NCBI GenBank assembly: GCA_030760725.1
Contig: JASWHV010000010.1
Coordinates: 34,663,760 to 34,727,759 of the forward strand
Direction of reading: 5' to 3'
Origin: Neostapfia colusana
Taxonomy: Eukaryota; Streptophyta; Magnoliopsida; Poales; Poaceae
Length of the DNA: 64,000 nt
Shown: one piece after another, positions 1-10,865 of the stretch
Numbering within the stretch: the first letter of the stretch is position 1
How the letters are laid out: every line of letters starts with the position of its first letter
Notes under the pieces: generated by a model
The model's database searches: none
What the model saw: only the letters and a program-made list of their open reading frames with translations
What the model was told of the DNA's origin: nothing
Made by a program: the position numbers and the translations under genes

Positions 1-468
1 ACGATCGGTCACACGGTACCGACCAACTTGCAGCCATTTTGAACATCTTTGAGGCCTTGTCGAGTTTCCTAGAGGTGCACTGGTGCTGTATAGCTAGTCG
101 GTCGAGCTTTTGGCGGGCTGAGAACCCCGGCCGATGCTGCCGAAGCTCAACCGAAGCTGCCACACGTCGCCAGCCATCTTTCGGTCATCGGCAGCCCCAG
201 CACACCTCACCATTGTGTTCCTCGACGTCGCAAACCCCCTGGTGGTGAGCCTTAGCTCGTGCGGTGGCCGGCAGTGGCGATCCGGCGAGTGGTGATTTGC
301 TCCGGCGAGGTGGCGGCGGCACGCGTGCGAAATCGAATCGGGAGGTTGAAGAAGGGGTGGGTCTCGGCTGTCAGCGGCTCAAAAATTTAAATCCCCGATC
401 GGCTGTGGCTGGGATCCAGTGTGCTGGCGCGCTGAAGAGCTGTGGCCCATTTCTGATTGGCTGGCATT

Positions 469-476
469 TATATAAG
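469..476 (+). promoter_or_regulatory. Candidate TATA box in D 5' LTR
   Basis: TATATAAG lies at the end of the GC-rich block, shortly after an inverted CCAAT motif (ATTGG at 456-460). The other LTR copy has TTTAAATAAG at the matching place. The GC-rich block could hold an earlier start site, so this is only a candidate. Confidence 0.35.
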
Positions 477-2235
477 TGGGCCCGGTGGAGTTTTCAGTAG
501 GAAAACAATTCCAGTGATGGCTCAAACTTTGGAAATCCATAGCTCCCTGTAGAAACCTCCAAATTGAGTGATTCCAATTGGGTTGGATTCATCTTCCAGA
601 GTTCTATCCAAATGTGAACTCAGAAATGGATGAAAGTCAATATATAATTCTGGAAAATTCTTTGAAGGTTTTATGAAAAAGAATTATTGACGGAGTTTAG
701 ATTATCCAAAAATCCCCTAATTTTTCCAAAATATTCTTTGGCACAGTATTGACCTTCTAGCAATGTTTAGCTCAATTGAAGATCGTTTGGGTAGGAGTTT
801 GCTAAATACAAGATGCTGTGTTCATAAGGGTCCAGAAACATTTTCAGAAAATGTTTCCCACTTGAAAAATATATTCTGGGCAATCTATAGCTCCAAAAAT
901 CATAGGCAAATTTAGGAAAGCTCTCTGAGACATACTTGAAATTGTAGTAACTTAATTGAGCATGAAAATGCACAGTACTCCAGAATTAATTCTTTTGAGT
1001 AGAAACACTTAATGAATTGTTCTGGGAGAACTACCCAAGTAAAAGGGCTGAATTTTGGAACAGATTACTTTCATGTGACCAAGAACTCACATGTAAATTA
1101 TCAGCTCAAGTTGAGCCCTGGAACTCCCTGTGCTTGTTCTCCATACTAATGTATATATGGAAATACATGAGGGACATTATAAGAATTATGTAGAACACAA
1201 GTTAACTCCACATTAGCTGCAATTTGGCAAGCTAAATCCCTTGGTAGTGTAGAACCTGCTATAAAAGTTTTAAGACCATTGGAGTTCTTGTTCTTCAGTT
1301 GCTTTCAAATCTTTTCAGCTCATCTATTATGTTCATTAGGGAAAGTGATTAGTGTATAGCTAAAACACTAAGATCAATTTAGTCATTTCTGTTTCTTTGC
1401 ACAACAGAGGCAAACCAAGCCCTTGCTGGCTCTTCCACACAACCTCTGTTCCTAAGAACTTCGTTCTATAACTTCTTTCCATTACATGCTATAAAACATG
1501 TGCATATGCATTTCAATAGGAAACACAACGAAGGGGATTCAAAGGAGTGATTCATTGAAGTGGATCAAGCTCCGGAGTATCAAGGGTGGATCAGCAAGGA
1601 TACTAACTACTTATATACGACTACCCTGCAAAACTGGCAAGCTCCGGTTTGCATTTAACAACTGTTAAGTTTTTACTTTGTATTCACTTTCGGTTAAGAT
1701 ATGAATTGTGCATTAGGTCTAGTGTTTGATACTCCTCTTGTATAACCAAATGAACCCATGGAGTATTGGGTAGGTGTCTTTCACCGTGTAGAACTGTCAT
1801 GCTTAAGTACGGTTCGGTAGAAGTCGAATGGTGAGATGCTACTCACACGTTCAGGAAACAACAGGGGCATACGGGATTGGTTCATAAATGAATTAGCAAG
1901 TTAAAGTTGAGACCGGAAGGTTGTAGGGGCAGCAGGACATAGGGGCCTGGGTGCTATAGACCTGTCCATGTCCATCAAGGACCGATCCGTATGCGGCCCT
2001 GTTGAACAAGTTTGAGTTGTGTACCGAACTCATGCTGGTATTATGGGACCCAGTAAACCGATGTACCTCGGGAAGCTGTCGTTGGGACTTTTCGGGTCAC
2101 CTCAGACGGACGGTCGGTGTGCAGTATGTGGGGAACATTCTCATGACATCTCACGTCGGTAGGTGCACCATGAGAGTGGCTACTGTACGGGGCGACTTGA
2201 TTGATTCAACGGGGGTTAAACAGGAGAAAGGCTGC

Positions 2236-2290
2236 TGCGTACGACGTCAGTGATGGTTGTTGTAGGCAACATCGAGTACGGGCGTACGTG
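2236..2290 (+). other. LTR block shared by element families C, D and F
   Basis: The core GTAGGCAACATCGAGTACGG, flanked by GCGTACGACGTC and GCGTACGT, recurs at 36536-36590 (F), 56879-56932 (D 3' LTR) and in reverse at 43849-43900 and 53294-53349 (C). It stays conserved where the surrounding LTR sequences have diverged. Function is unknown. Confidence 0.6.
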
Positions 2291-2997
2291 TCATATAGTC
2301 CGGGTGTTAATTATTCGAATCACCATCGCTCGTGGAATGGACCGAGCATACTTGTTCTCACAGTCATGACGTAGTAAGAACTTGCATGAGAAAGGAACTA
2401 ATCATATTGGTTTGAAATTTATACTACCTTGGTGCTGTATCTTTGATGCTTAGTTAGGGCGAACTCGATTTTTATGCCATGAGCAATTTACATCGGGGGA
2501 AAGCGTTTCTTGTTTGATTGTGGACACCCGATGTGGCGTGCCAAGGGTTACTTAAAAATGCTGCAAATAATACCTGAAAGTAAGGATTCACTTTTAGGTG
2601 AGTTTATTATGCCTTATGCCATCCTACTTTAGGTTCGTAACCTCACATAGAGTTTCATGTTTAGGGTGACAGTTAAGTCTTGCTGAGCGTTATGCTCACG
2701 GATGCTATCCGAGTTGTTTTGCAGGTATTTGACTTCATGCTTATGAAGGGATGCCGATGAGACTCAGGAACCTCCGAGTGGTTACTCAAGAGCATCCTCG
2801 CCGCTGCAGATTGTTCTTCGTATTGCTAGTAAGAAACGTGCGCGGGCTGGACTGTTTCTTTGTTGCTAAGTTAGAAATGAGTCGTGAGAGTTATAGTCTT
2901 CCACCTTAGCTTATTTTGATATAAGTATTTGTAAAATACTCTGGTATGCTTCCGCAAATGATTTATGTAATGTGAAGTGTTTCATCGACCGTGTGTT

Positions 2998-3029
2998 GTT
3001 GGGTGCCGCATATCACGGCACCACCCAAC
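2998..3029 (+). other. Hairpin near the 3' end of D LTR
   Basis: GTTGGGTGCCG pairs with CGGCAC(CAC)CCAAC around a 7-nt spacer, with a 3-nt bulge. It lies about 30 bp before the LTR end. C and F have a similar GGTGCTG/CAGCACC hairpin in the equivalent place. Confidence 0.6.
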
Positions 3030-3061
3030 GAGGTCCTATCGACGGGGCAACCCTCACAGCG

Positions 3062-3075
3062 TGGTATCAGAGCTG
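3062..3075 (+). promoter_or_regulatory. Primer-binding site of D (initiator tRNA-Met)
   Basis: TGGTATCAGAGCTG begins three bases after the LTR end. TGGTATCAGAGC is complementary to the 3' end of plant initiator tRNA-Met and primes minus-strand cDNA in this clade. Confidence 0.9.
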
Positions 3076-3082
3076 TGACAAG

Positions 3083-3120
3083 TGGTATCTGAGAGCCCTG
3101 TCTTAGTTGGTATCAGAGCT
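3083..3120 (+). repeat. Two extra PBS-like motifs after the D PBS
   Basis: TGGTATCTGAGAGC (3083-3096) and TGGTATCAGAGCT (3108-3120) follow the real PBS at about 21- and 25-bp steps. The first is retained as TGGTATCGGAGAGC at 57728-57741, after the D 3' LTR. Confidence 0.7.
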
Positions 3121-4283
3121 ACGTTGGGAACAGAGCACGGATTGAGCATCATATTACGATAAAAACTTAGGATACGGTGAGATAACGGTACTAGGCCCAC
3201 ATAAGGACTACTATTAGCATATTATAAAGGTGGCAACCTAACCTATTTGTTATGTCAGAAAATCGTGCATCTCGGAACGTCTATGTCTTGGGGGGTGCAC
3301 GTAAGCGCTGTCCACCAGTGCGCACAGCTGAAGGGTGGAGCCCCACGGGTGGCAGGTAACCCGACACGCTTTAGTATCCTCTACGACTCTTCATGTCGTT
3401 TGGGGTACTCGAGCAACGCTTTTCCGTAGCATGCTTTGGGAAAGTATGGGAGACCCCGTCATGTGGTCAGTAACGTGAACAGGTAGCTCAAGGCGTGTTT
3501 GGCTTGAGAACACCTGTGCGAGTGATGATGGACGGGTGTACAAACTGTTATGGATACCGGGTTCAGTGTGCAGCCGAAACTGATGATTGAGTGTGTTTTA
3601 TGTAGGTACTAACCACGAAAACCTTAGTGTGTGTAGAACACGTTTGCGAGTGAAAATTTTAGTGCCACCTAAGGATACATATATGCCGGGGTAATCCGGT
3701 TAGGTTTTTCTTTGGTGAGGCAACGTAGTACCGTCATATGTCTTACGGTGCATCGCCACCGTACTAGACTGGATATTATTCTTTCCTATGAAGAAATCAC
3801 TCATGACTAACTTTCAAAATAAAAATGGATGTGGTAAAGCACATATTAGCTACTGAGCTCTTCATTTGGACTAAGTTTCAAAGAAGAGAGTTGTTAGGAT
3901 TCTTTAGATCAAAAAACAGAGTGCTCTGTTCTGGCAGAAATGTTTGCTGGACTTTGACAGAGCATAACTCTGAGTAGTTTGACCCGATGGGGGTGTATCA
4001 TACAGTTCTGGAAAGGTTTCTAAGTGCTATACAACTTTTCTGTAGAATTCCAGAGCAAGATCAGACCTTAAATTGGTCGAATGCCCAGTTGAATGCAAAC
4101 TGTCCAGAGGACAGAACAGCTGTAATCTTCTCTGGATGTTTCTGTAAATTGGCCATAACATTCTGTAGAAAATTTTCTAAGGGTCATATGATATACCGTT
4201 GGAAAGTTTATGAAATTTGCAATAACTTGTTGGTTCAGAGTTCATTCAGAATTGTAATCCATTTTTTTGTAAAACTGTGAAGG

Positions 4284-4469
4284 GGGGCCTTGGCGTAGCG
4301 GTAAAGCTGTTGCCTTGTGACCATGAGGTCACGGGTTCGAGTCCTGGAAACAGCCTCTTGCAGAAATGCAGGGAAAGGCTGCGTACAACAGACCCAAATG
4401 GGTCCGACCCTTCCCCGGACCCTGCGCAAGCGGGAGCTACATGCACCAGGCTGCCCTTTCTTTTTTTTT
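4284..4469 (+). mobile_element. Au-type SINE
   Basis: The 5' end is tRNA-related, with an A box near 4290-4302 (TGGCGTAGCGGT) and a B box at 4334-4344 (GGTTCGAGTCC). It continues with the Au-family body (GCAGAAATGCAGGGAAAGGC, CTTCCCCGGACCC, GCGGGAGCTA) and ends in CTGCCCTTT plus a T tract, as Au SINEs do. RNA polymerase III would transcribe it, and mobilisation would need LINE enzymes in trans. Flanks TGTGAAG and TGTGATG may be an imperfect target duplication. It is not a tRNA gene. Confidence 0.85.
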
Positions 4470-4835
4470 GTGATGAACACAGCCACATACAAAGGAGGTG
4501 CTGGCAAATTTTATCCAGAAATTCTGTCAACTTTGAACAATCATAACTTCTTATTAAGGAATGATCCAGATGCATGTGAGTACTCGTTGGAAATATGCTG
4601 AAGTTAACTTTAACTTTGGTATTCAACTTGAGTTATGAAAATGCTTCTAATCGGATCAAGATCTGGGTTAAGTACAGAAAGGTCTGTTCAGTACAGAATA
4701 GGGGATTAATTAGGTTGGCTTTAGGAAGATGTGTAAACATGAAATTTTGTTATGCTTTTATAAAGTTTTAGCATGTTCATGTTCTACATACTTTCACATA
4801 CTGCTAAGATTAAGTTTTGACTCCCCTCAAAATTA

Positions 4836-4847
4836 TGCTTTTGCAGT
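4836..4847 (+). promoter_or_regulatory. Splice-acceptor-like site before D gag ATG
   Basis: TATGCTTTTGCAG ends one base before the gag ATG at 4848. The same arrangement is found before the orf0 and gag starts of B1 and B2 and before the C frame. Splicing is inferred, not shown. Confidence 0.45.
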
Positions 4848-6899
4848 ATGGTGCGTACTCATTCACCGAGTAGGGCTGAAGGTTCTCACCGAGATGGTGA
4901 TGACTCGACTCCACCACGGGCACTGCCATCAATGGTATGGGCGGATGTCATGGCTCAGATGGTCGAGTCAAGTTAAGAGAACACAAGACTACTCCAAGCC
5001 TTGGTACAACAGGGCTTACTCCAACGTGCACAACGGGACGTTCCACCTCGGAACGCCTATATGGATTTCTTGGCGACACAACCGCCAATTTTCACGGAAG
5101 CCAATGAACCAGTGGAAGCTGATCAGTGGCTTCGGGTTATGGAGTCCAAGTTTGGAGTGTTTGAGTGCGATGAATATCAGAAGAAATTATTTGCAGCTCA
5201 ACAGCTCCATGGAGCCGCCGGAAATTGGTGGTTTGCTTATCTCACCACCGTTCCGGAAGGCCATCAAGTGGAATGGACGGAATTTCGTGAAGCATTCCAT
5301 GCTCGTCACATTGTTATGGGTTTTATCAAGGCCCAGCAGCAGGAATTCAGGAACTTGAAGCAGGGGGACATGAGTGTCCTCGATTATGTCAAACGGTTCA
5401 ACCTTTTGGCACAATATGCTCCTGCTTATGCAACGAGCGAAGCTGCGAGGTGTTATTACTTTTTCTATGGCCTGAGTGACATACTAAAAGAGAAGTTAGC
5501 TTTGTTCAATCAAGGCAGTTACACCCAGTTGATCAGTGCTTCCCTGCTGCGAGAACAAGCGACACTTAAGTGTCAAGCAGAGAAGAGGGACCGGGATGAT
5601 GTGCAAGAAGACACACCAGTTGTTCCTCGTAAGTACCGTATGGTGTATCACACACCATTTGATGAGATATGGCAAGCACCAGTAAGATCAACTCCGTACA
5701 GATTTCCTGCTCAAGAATCTTGTCTTGAAGCAACACCTTTGCCGCAGCAACGAATGACACCTGTTGCCTTATTGCTGCAGCCAAGTATGTCAACTTCTCA
5801 ACCACAAGTCAACGAAGAACCGGGGAAACCTCCGTGTTCTTATTGCCACCGTTCTGGGCATTTTAGGCAGGAATGCAGGGAGAAGTTGTCGAACAGTAGA
5901 CAACCATCATCATCAGGTGGTATGCCGCCACCTGCTCAAGTCAACATAACAGCATTGCAATCCGGGAGTGTGCAACACCTTGTTATTGAGGATGTCCCGG
6001 AGGGAGCACCGGTGTTAGCAGGCATGTTCACTCTTAAAGACGTGCCCGTGCTGGTACTTTTTGATTCCGGTGCAACCCACAATTTCATTAGCAAATCATG
6101 CATGGATCAGCACCAACTATCCACCAATACTCCCACAACGAGTTACCTTATACGTTCACCGGGGGGGAATATCTCTGCTAATCAGATTGTGTCCCGAGCA
6201 GCTTTGTGTTTGGGCAGAAAAATATACCCAACATCACTGATTATGTTGGATAGGCAGAAGATAGACATAATATTGGGGATGTCTTGGTTAAATCGTCACG
6301 GTGCCGTTCTCAATATCGGTAACCGGACTGTCCAGGTTGACTAGCCGATTCACAGACAGCACACGCTGTTTTTAGACAGCGAAGACCTAGATATGGTAGA
6401 GGCCTACCACACGGAAGCACTTAAACTTGAAGATATTCCGGTGGTACGTGATTATCCCGACGTATTTCCCGATGATTTACCGGGCATGCCGCCCGAACGG
6501 GACGTCGAGTTCAAGATTGAACTGGCGCTGGGAACAACACCTATCTCACGAAGGCCTTACAAGATGGCACCTAACGAGCTAGCGGAGTTCAAGGAGCGAC
6601 TGAATGAACTCATGAGCAAGGGTTTCATACGACCAAGTTCTTCACCTTGGGGTTGCTCTGTGCTGTTCGTTAAGAAGAAGGACGAAACACTGTGGCTATG
6701 TGTTGATTACCGTCCTCTCAATGCTGTCACGATAACGAACAAGTATCCTTTGCCTCGCATCGACATTCTGTTTGATCAACTTGTGGGTGCAAAGGTATTT
6801 TCGAAGATGGACCTTTGGTCGGTGTATCACCAAATCAAGATCCGAACGGAGGACATACCGAAGACAGCTTTCTCGACGAGATACGGACTCTATGAGTAC
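4848..6899 (+). pseudogene. gag-pol: Element D gag-protease-RT, 5' portion, broken
   Basis: This portion encodes Gag, the aspartic protease and the first part of reverse transcriptase. The start at 4848 is in frame with the body and follows an acceptor-like site. Visible parts are a capsid region with EADQWLRVMESKF (residues near 85), a CCHC knuckle CSYCHRSGHFRQEC (near 330), protease VLFDSGATHNFIS (near 404), and the RT N-terminus with RPSSSPWG and VDYRPLN. Lesions are TAA at 4974-4976, TAG at 6342-6344 between protease and RT, and substitution of the usual DLRSGYHQ motif to DLWSVYHQ. The frame is cut at 6899 after YEY by solo LTR F and resumes at 37356. It is certainly non-functional. Confidence 0.92.
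6895..6899. repeat. TSD agtac, left copy (F insertion)
   Basis: AGTAC here and at 37351-37355 flank element F, which begins TGTAAAGG and ends GTCGTGTCA. Removing F and one AGTAC restores a continuous reading frame in D pol. Confidence 0.95.
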
Positions 6900-7378
6900 T
6901 GTAAAGGTCCCAAAAATTTGAACACAAAGAAACTCTTGTTTGCACCAAGTTGGTTTCCTATGTATGAAAAATGGGACTTGTTTAAACTTTTTCACATGTT
7001 ATAATACACGTGAGAGCTTTCTTCACACAAGTTCAAATATTTGTTTGAAGACTTGGAACCCAAGTGGGATCTAAAAACCATGTTGGGAAGTTCCCATAAG
7101 TGTGAGGAAGCCAAAGTCAGATTTCGAAAACAAATTGTTCCACTCAAAAATTCAAATGAGAGTAACACAATGATTTTCAAACTGTTGTGTTAAAAATCTC
7201 ATTTGCAGCAGCTAAGTCAAAGATCAGGTTTCATATTAGAATTATTTAGGTCCAAAGTAGGGGGTAGGCAAAGTCTCATGAACTTTTGAAGATATTTACT
7301 ACCCATTCTTCCAAATGGACCTAAATGTGCAATGAATTCAAATACCTATTTGAATTTGGATGAATTGTGCCCAGTTAT
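6900..7378 (+). repeat. F solo LTR, segment 1
   Basis: AT-rich U3 start of F, ending at the B1 target duplication GTTAT (7374-7378). No genes are seen. Confidence 0.9.
7374..7378. repeat. TSD gttat, left copy (B1 insertion)
   Basis: GTTAT here and at 20072-20076 flank B1 exactly. Confidence 0.95.
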
Positions 7379-10300
7379 TGTCACACCCGGTTTTTCCGAA
7401 GAACAACCAAGTGAATATCACATGTATGCCAGGATCATTTTCTCATGCATGTGATGACAAATAGTGAAGCATCATTTATTACAAGCCAGGTGTCGAATAT
7501 AAATAAGTCTTACATCGCAAATGTCTCAATGGACACTAATGCTTCATCACAAGTAAATAAACTAGCAGCGGAATATTATTCTTTAGGGCTCCATCACAGG
7601 CGTTGCCCGGGGGTCTTCATGAACCTAAAAACCTTCCTCGGGTCCAAAATCTTGGTCATTATACATCACCTCATTATCTTGACCTGAGCAGCAATATAAA
7701 CCAACAAATATGCAAGGTTGTGTACCAATGGTACTCAGCAAGTGTGGGAAAATTATATCATGCATGGCTAGAACAAGGAGAGGTTGAACTCATGGTTAAA
7801 GCACTACACAATTAATACCTATCACCTTAGCTTATTAAGCACCTACATTACTACACAGGTGAAATGGTCCAAATCTCCCATCCCATCATCATAATCCAAT
7901 AACCATAACATCATTTCCAATGTTAAGCTCCCCGCTTAACTTCCAAAACCATCAATCCTCTAATCATGAATAAGTCCAGGCCGCTCTTAACCGTGAGCAC
8001 GGCTGTCAAGACAGTTTTAACTCTGCAGAGTTTGCACCACTGTACCCACAAGTAGTGATTTCATCCCCCGTTGCCAGGTGGACTAAAAGAACCTCCATTA
8101 TGCCAGTGGCTACGTTCCACATTCACACTTCCCAGGTGTGCGGCCAGGAGATCACTGCGAAGCCTTTACAAAGGGATTCCCGACGAGCATGGGCCCACTG
8201 AGGTTTCACCCCTAACAGCATACAAGAGGCTCCAACCCCGCTGCAGTGGCCCCCTCTTGAGCCTTGCGGTACATATGGTAGTCCAGCTGACACCTATTCC
8301 CCGCACCATCCAACACACCCATACTACGCCGGGGATACACCTAATTAGTTGGCCAAGCTGCCCCATCTCAGCATGTGGTTGGCACTGTAAAGCCGGGTTA
8401 CATGCTCCATGAACCGGTCCTTAGGATCCAGGCAAGTACTAAACACAAACCCAAGTCTCGTGCACCCAGCACACAACCAAAACATCCAACTTGCCTTGAT
8501 CCCTACCTCTACATAACTCACAATAGCTCATTCAAGAGTATGGTAAAATAAACTGATGATCTCATATCCCAAATATCCCATTCTAAGCATGGCTAAGCAT
8601 ATGCATGTGTATAAATGACATGACAAAATAAATCCAAACCCAAGCTTCAAGGAAACAAGGTAATGCAATTCTAGGGAAACTTCCTAGCATGGGTTTCATA
8701 TTTAACTTGACAATGCAAATAATTCTATCTACACATCCTAGCATAGGATCAAAGTGGTCAAGGACACTTGCCTCCTTCTTGCTGCTCTTGAAATGGGTAG
8801 TCCTGATCTTGGAAAGGGATAACTTGCTCTTGAACAGGTTCTACTTCATACCATCACACATAGCAAAAGAAAAACAACAATCATAAGACATAGTCCACAC
8901 TTCTTACTTCATACAAACCACACATTCACATTTATAAAAGTTCTTTACCATTATATGTGTTGTGGTTACTTTATGTGTGTTGAGTTATGGCTTGCATGCA
9001 CTTTTAACCATGTGTATATGATTCCTACTTTGGTGTTCATATTTATACTTACATACTATTTATATGTATATATATGTGTGTTTTAGTTTTAAATAAATTC
9101 CTTATACTAAACTACTACACCTTTTCACTACCAAGTATGTATGAAAAGTATTTTTCTTCTCCATATGTGCCTTCAGAATTTCTACCAACCCTAAACTGAA
9201 TTCTTTTGGATTTTAGAAACTCCATTTATCATTTGCTAGTTGCTATATTTTTCAGATTTATTCTCCTATGCATAAATGTGTATTTTATTATGAAATTAGT
9301 AATACACATCATCTAAACAGAATAGGTTCTGGTCCTAAATAATTTAATAACATATTTTGACCTTTGCCTCTGATGTAAACTATTTTATAATTATTTTACC
9401 TATTTTCTATAACTATTCTTTACTTAAAAATGTGTCCCTAAATGTGAATAATAAATTAAACAGATTCAATTCTGTCCAAAATATGTTTTTATCTCACTCC
9501 AAAATTTTCTAAACACTGAGAAAGTCTTTAACTTAATTTTGACAATATGTTTGTCCCACTTTTTATTTTTTAAACACTAGTTACATATCCAATTTTCTAA
9601 ATTAAATACTAAACATGGTTAAAAAGTAAACTCACCCCATTACAGGGTCTATAATATTATTTTCAGAATTTCCAGGGGTCTAGCTACACTTATCAGAGGT
9701 GTTTTTCCTAATTTTTATTAAGTCCAGGGGCTAAAACTGATTTTTAAATGAATTTACATGATTTTCTGGAGTTCCAGGGGCTAGATCTGAAGTTTCCGGG
9801 GCTAGCTCTTAATTCCAGAGAACCCCAGGGGGTAGCACGTAAGAATTCCAGTCTTTATAATGCGGGGCTGACGTGGACCGTCCGATTTTAAACCGACGGC
9901 CGAGATTATAACATCGAACCGGTACCCGGGGATTTAAACCCTACCGTGCGATTTAAAATAAACGGCGCACAAGCGGCCAGGTCACTCTGATCGAGCGCGG
10001 GCGGCGCTGCCGGCGGCGCACGGCGGCGGGAAGCGGCGATCTCGCCGGAAAGTTTCGGATCCTCGAGAATTCTGCCTAGAACTGTGATCTTATGGCCTAG
10101 ATCGGTAGAGGGGAGGTCAGGGATCTCACCTCGGGGGTTTTCTCGAGCTCGGGGGTCCTGGAAAGTGATCGGCGGCGAGGTCCGAGGCAAAACCACGGCG
10201 AAGCTCGTCGGCGCTGGATTTACACCGTAAGTCTTCGGGTTTTCTGCACCTGCAAAGTTCCCCGGAGGCGGTGGATCAAGACCAGCGAGTTAGATCAGAG

Positions 10301-10820
10301 TTTCCGAGCTTAGATCGGCCAGAATTCACCGGCGAAGTCTCGGTGCTCACCGGAGTGAAAATCGGCGATCGCGTGGGAAAAACCGATCGGGGCTGGGGTT
10401 TTTATAGCCGGGGGAGGGCGGTGAGTCAGTTGTGATCGAGTTGGATTCTTCTGGGACCAGAATTCGGCTGCGGAACGCGGAAATCCAGTCGGTTGCGATC
10501 GCGCGCGCGCGGGAGAAAAGTCCGGGGTCGCGGGGCTCAGGGTTAGGGATGACAGGCGGGTCCCACCCGTCTGTGAGAGGCAGCGCGGTGCGCGCGGGGG
10601 CGGGCTGGCGCGGGGAAAGCTGGGCCGGCTGGCGGGTTTCGGCCCACTGGCCGGTTTTTTTCCGTTTTTCTTTTTCTTTTTCCATTTCTTTTCTGTTTTG
10701 AGTCTAATTTGAATTCCAGTTTGAATTTGAATTTTTGCAAAACATGCAACACGTCCAAAAATATTTAAATTCCCCTCTGAGTATGGTTTAGAGTTTTGAA
10801 TCAAAATTTGGGGTGTTACA
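7379..10820 (-). repeat. B1 3' LTR
   Basis: In plus-strand reading it starts TGTCACACCC and ends GGTGTTACA. It contains the TATA box (10399-10406), the 96-codon frame (9906-10196) and a GGGGCTAG-type repeat cluster (9672-9830). Its promoter points left, toward F and the gag side of D, antisense to D. Confidence 0.95.
9906..10196 (-). other. 96-codon LTR leader frame, copy 1
   Basis: This frame begins MVLPRTSPPITFQDP and ends FKSPGTGSML. It recurs intact in all four B LTRs. Here it lies in the 3' LTR. It resembles no protein I know, its codons are GC-rich like the surrounding leader, and a splice-donor-like CCGAG/GTGAG lies inside it at about 10128. It is either an upstream ORF or coincidental. 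Confidence 0.3.
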
Positions 10821-10858
10821 GCTCTACCCCCCTTAAAAGAAATCTCGTCCTCGAGATT
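10821..10858 (-). other. B1 polypurine tract and adjoining hairpin
   Basis: On the minus strand TTTTAAGGGGGGTAGAGC abuts the 3' LTR and primes plus-strand DNA. Just before it AATCTCG/CGAGATT (10841-10847 and 10852-10858) forms a 7-bp stem with a 4-nt loop, also present in B2, D and, slightly altered, in C and E. Confidence 0.85.
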
Positions 10859-10865
10859 GGTGTTT

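Larger units (their letters stand above)
1..3058 (+). repeat. Element D 5' LTR, right part
   Basis: The stretch matches 41104-43079 plus 56616-57703 in the same order, with the C insertion missing. About 1.26 kb of the left end, corresponding to 39846-41103, is outside the window. The end is placed at the ACA before GCG and the primer-binding site. Bases 1-420 are GC-rich and the rest is AT-rich, as in the other LTRs here. Short open frames in it do not resemble proteins. Confidence 0.88.
3121..4847 (+). other. Untranslated leader of D
   Basis: About 1.7 kb lies between PBS and gag. It holds no convincing protein. A short frame opening at 3251 runs about 35 codons and matches nothing I recognise. 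The part after the SINE (about 4495-4560) resembles the leader of element C, sharing GGAGGTGCTG, TCCAGAAATT and AACTTTGA blocks, so C and D leaders are homologous and the SINE is an insertion. Confidence 0.7.

Noticed and set aside
4277..4400. Possible tRNA gene (B box GGTTCGAGTCC)
   Set aside because: There is no full cloverleaf or acceptor stem. The downstream body and T-tail are those of an Au SINE.
4729..5358. 209-codon frame overlapping D gag in another phase
   Set aside because: The gag frame starting at 4848 carries all recognisable motifs. This one is a shadow.
8071..8412. 113-codon frame MPGGLKEPPLCQWLRS repeated in four LTRs (also 17323, 25234, 34475)
   Set aside because: It lies in LTR sequence, antisense to B transcription, with another frame overlapping on the opposite strand. 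Its conservation is explained by LTR duplication.
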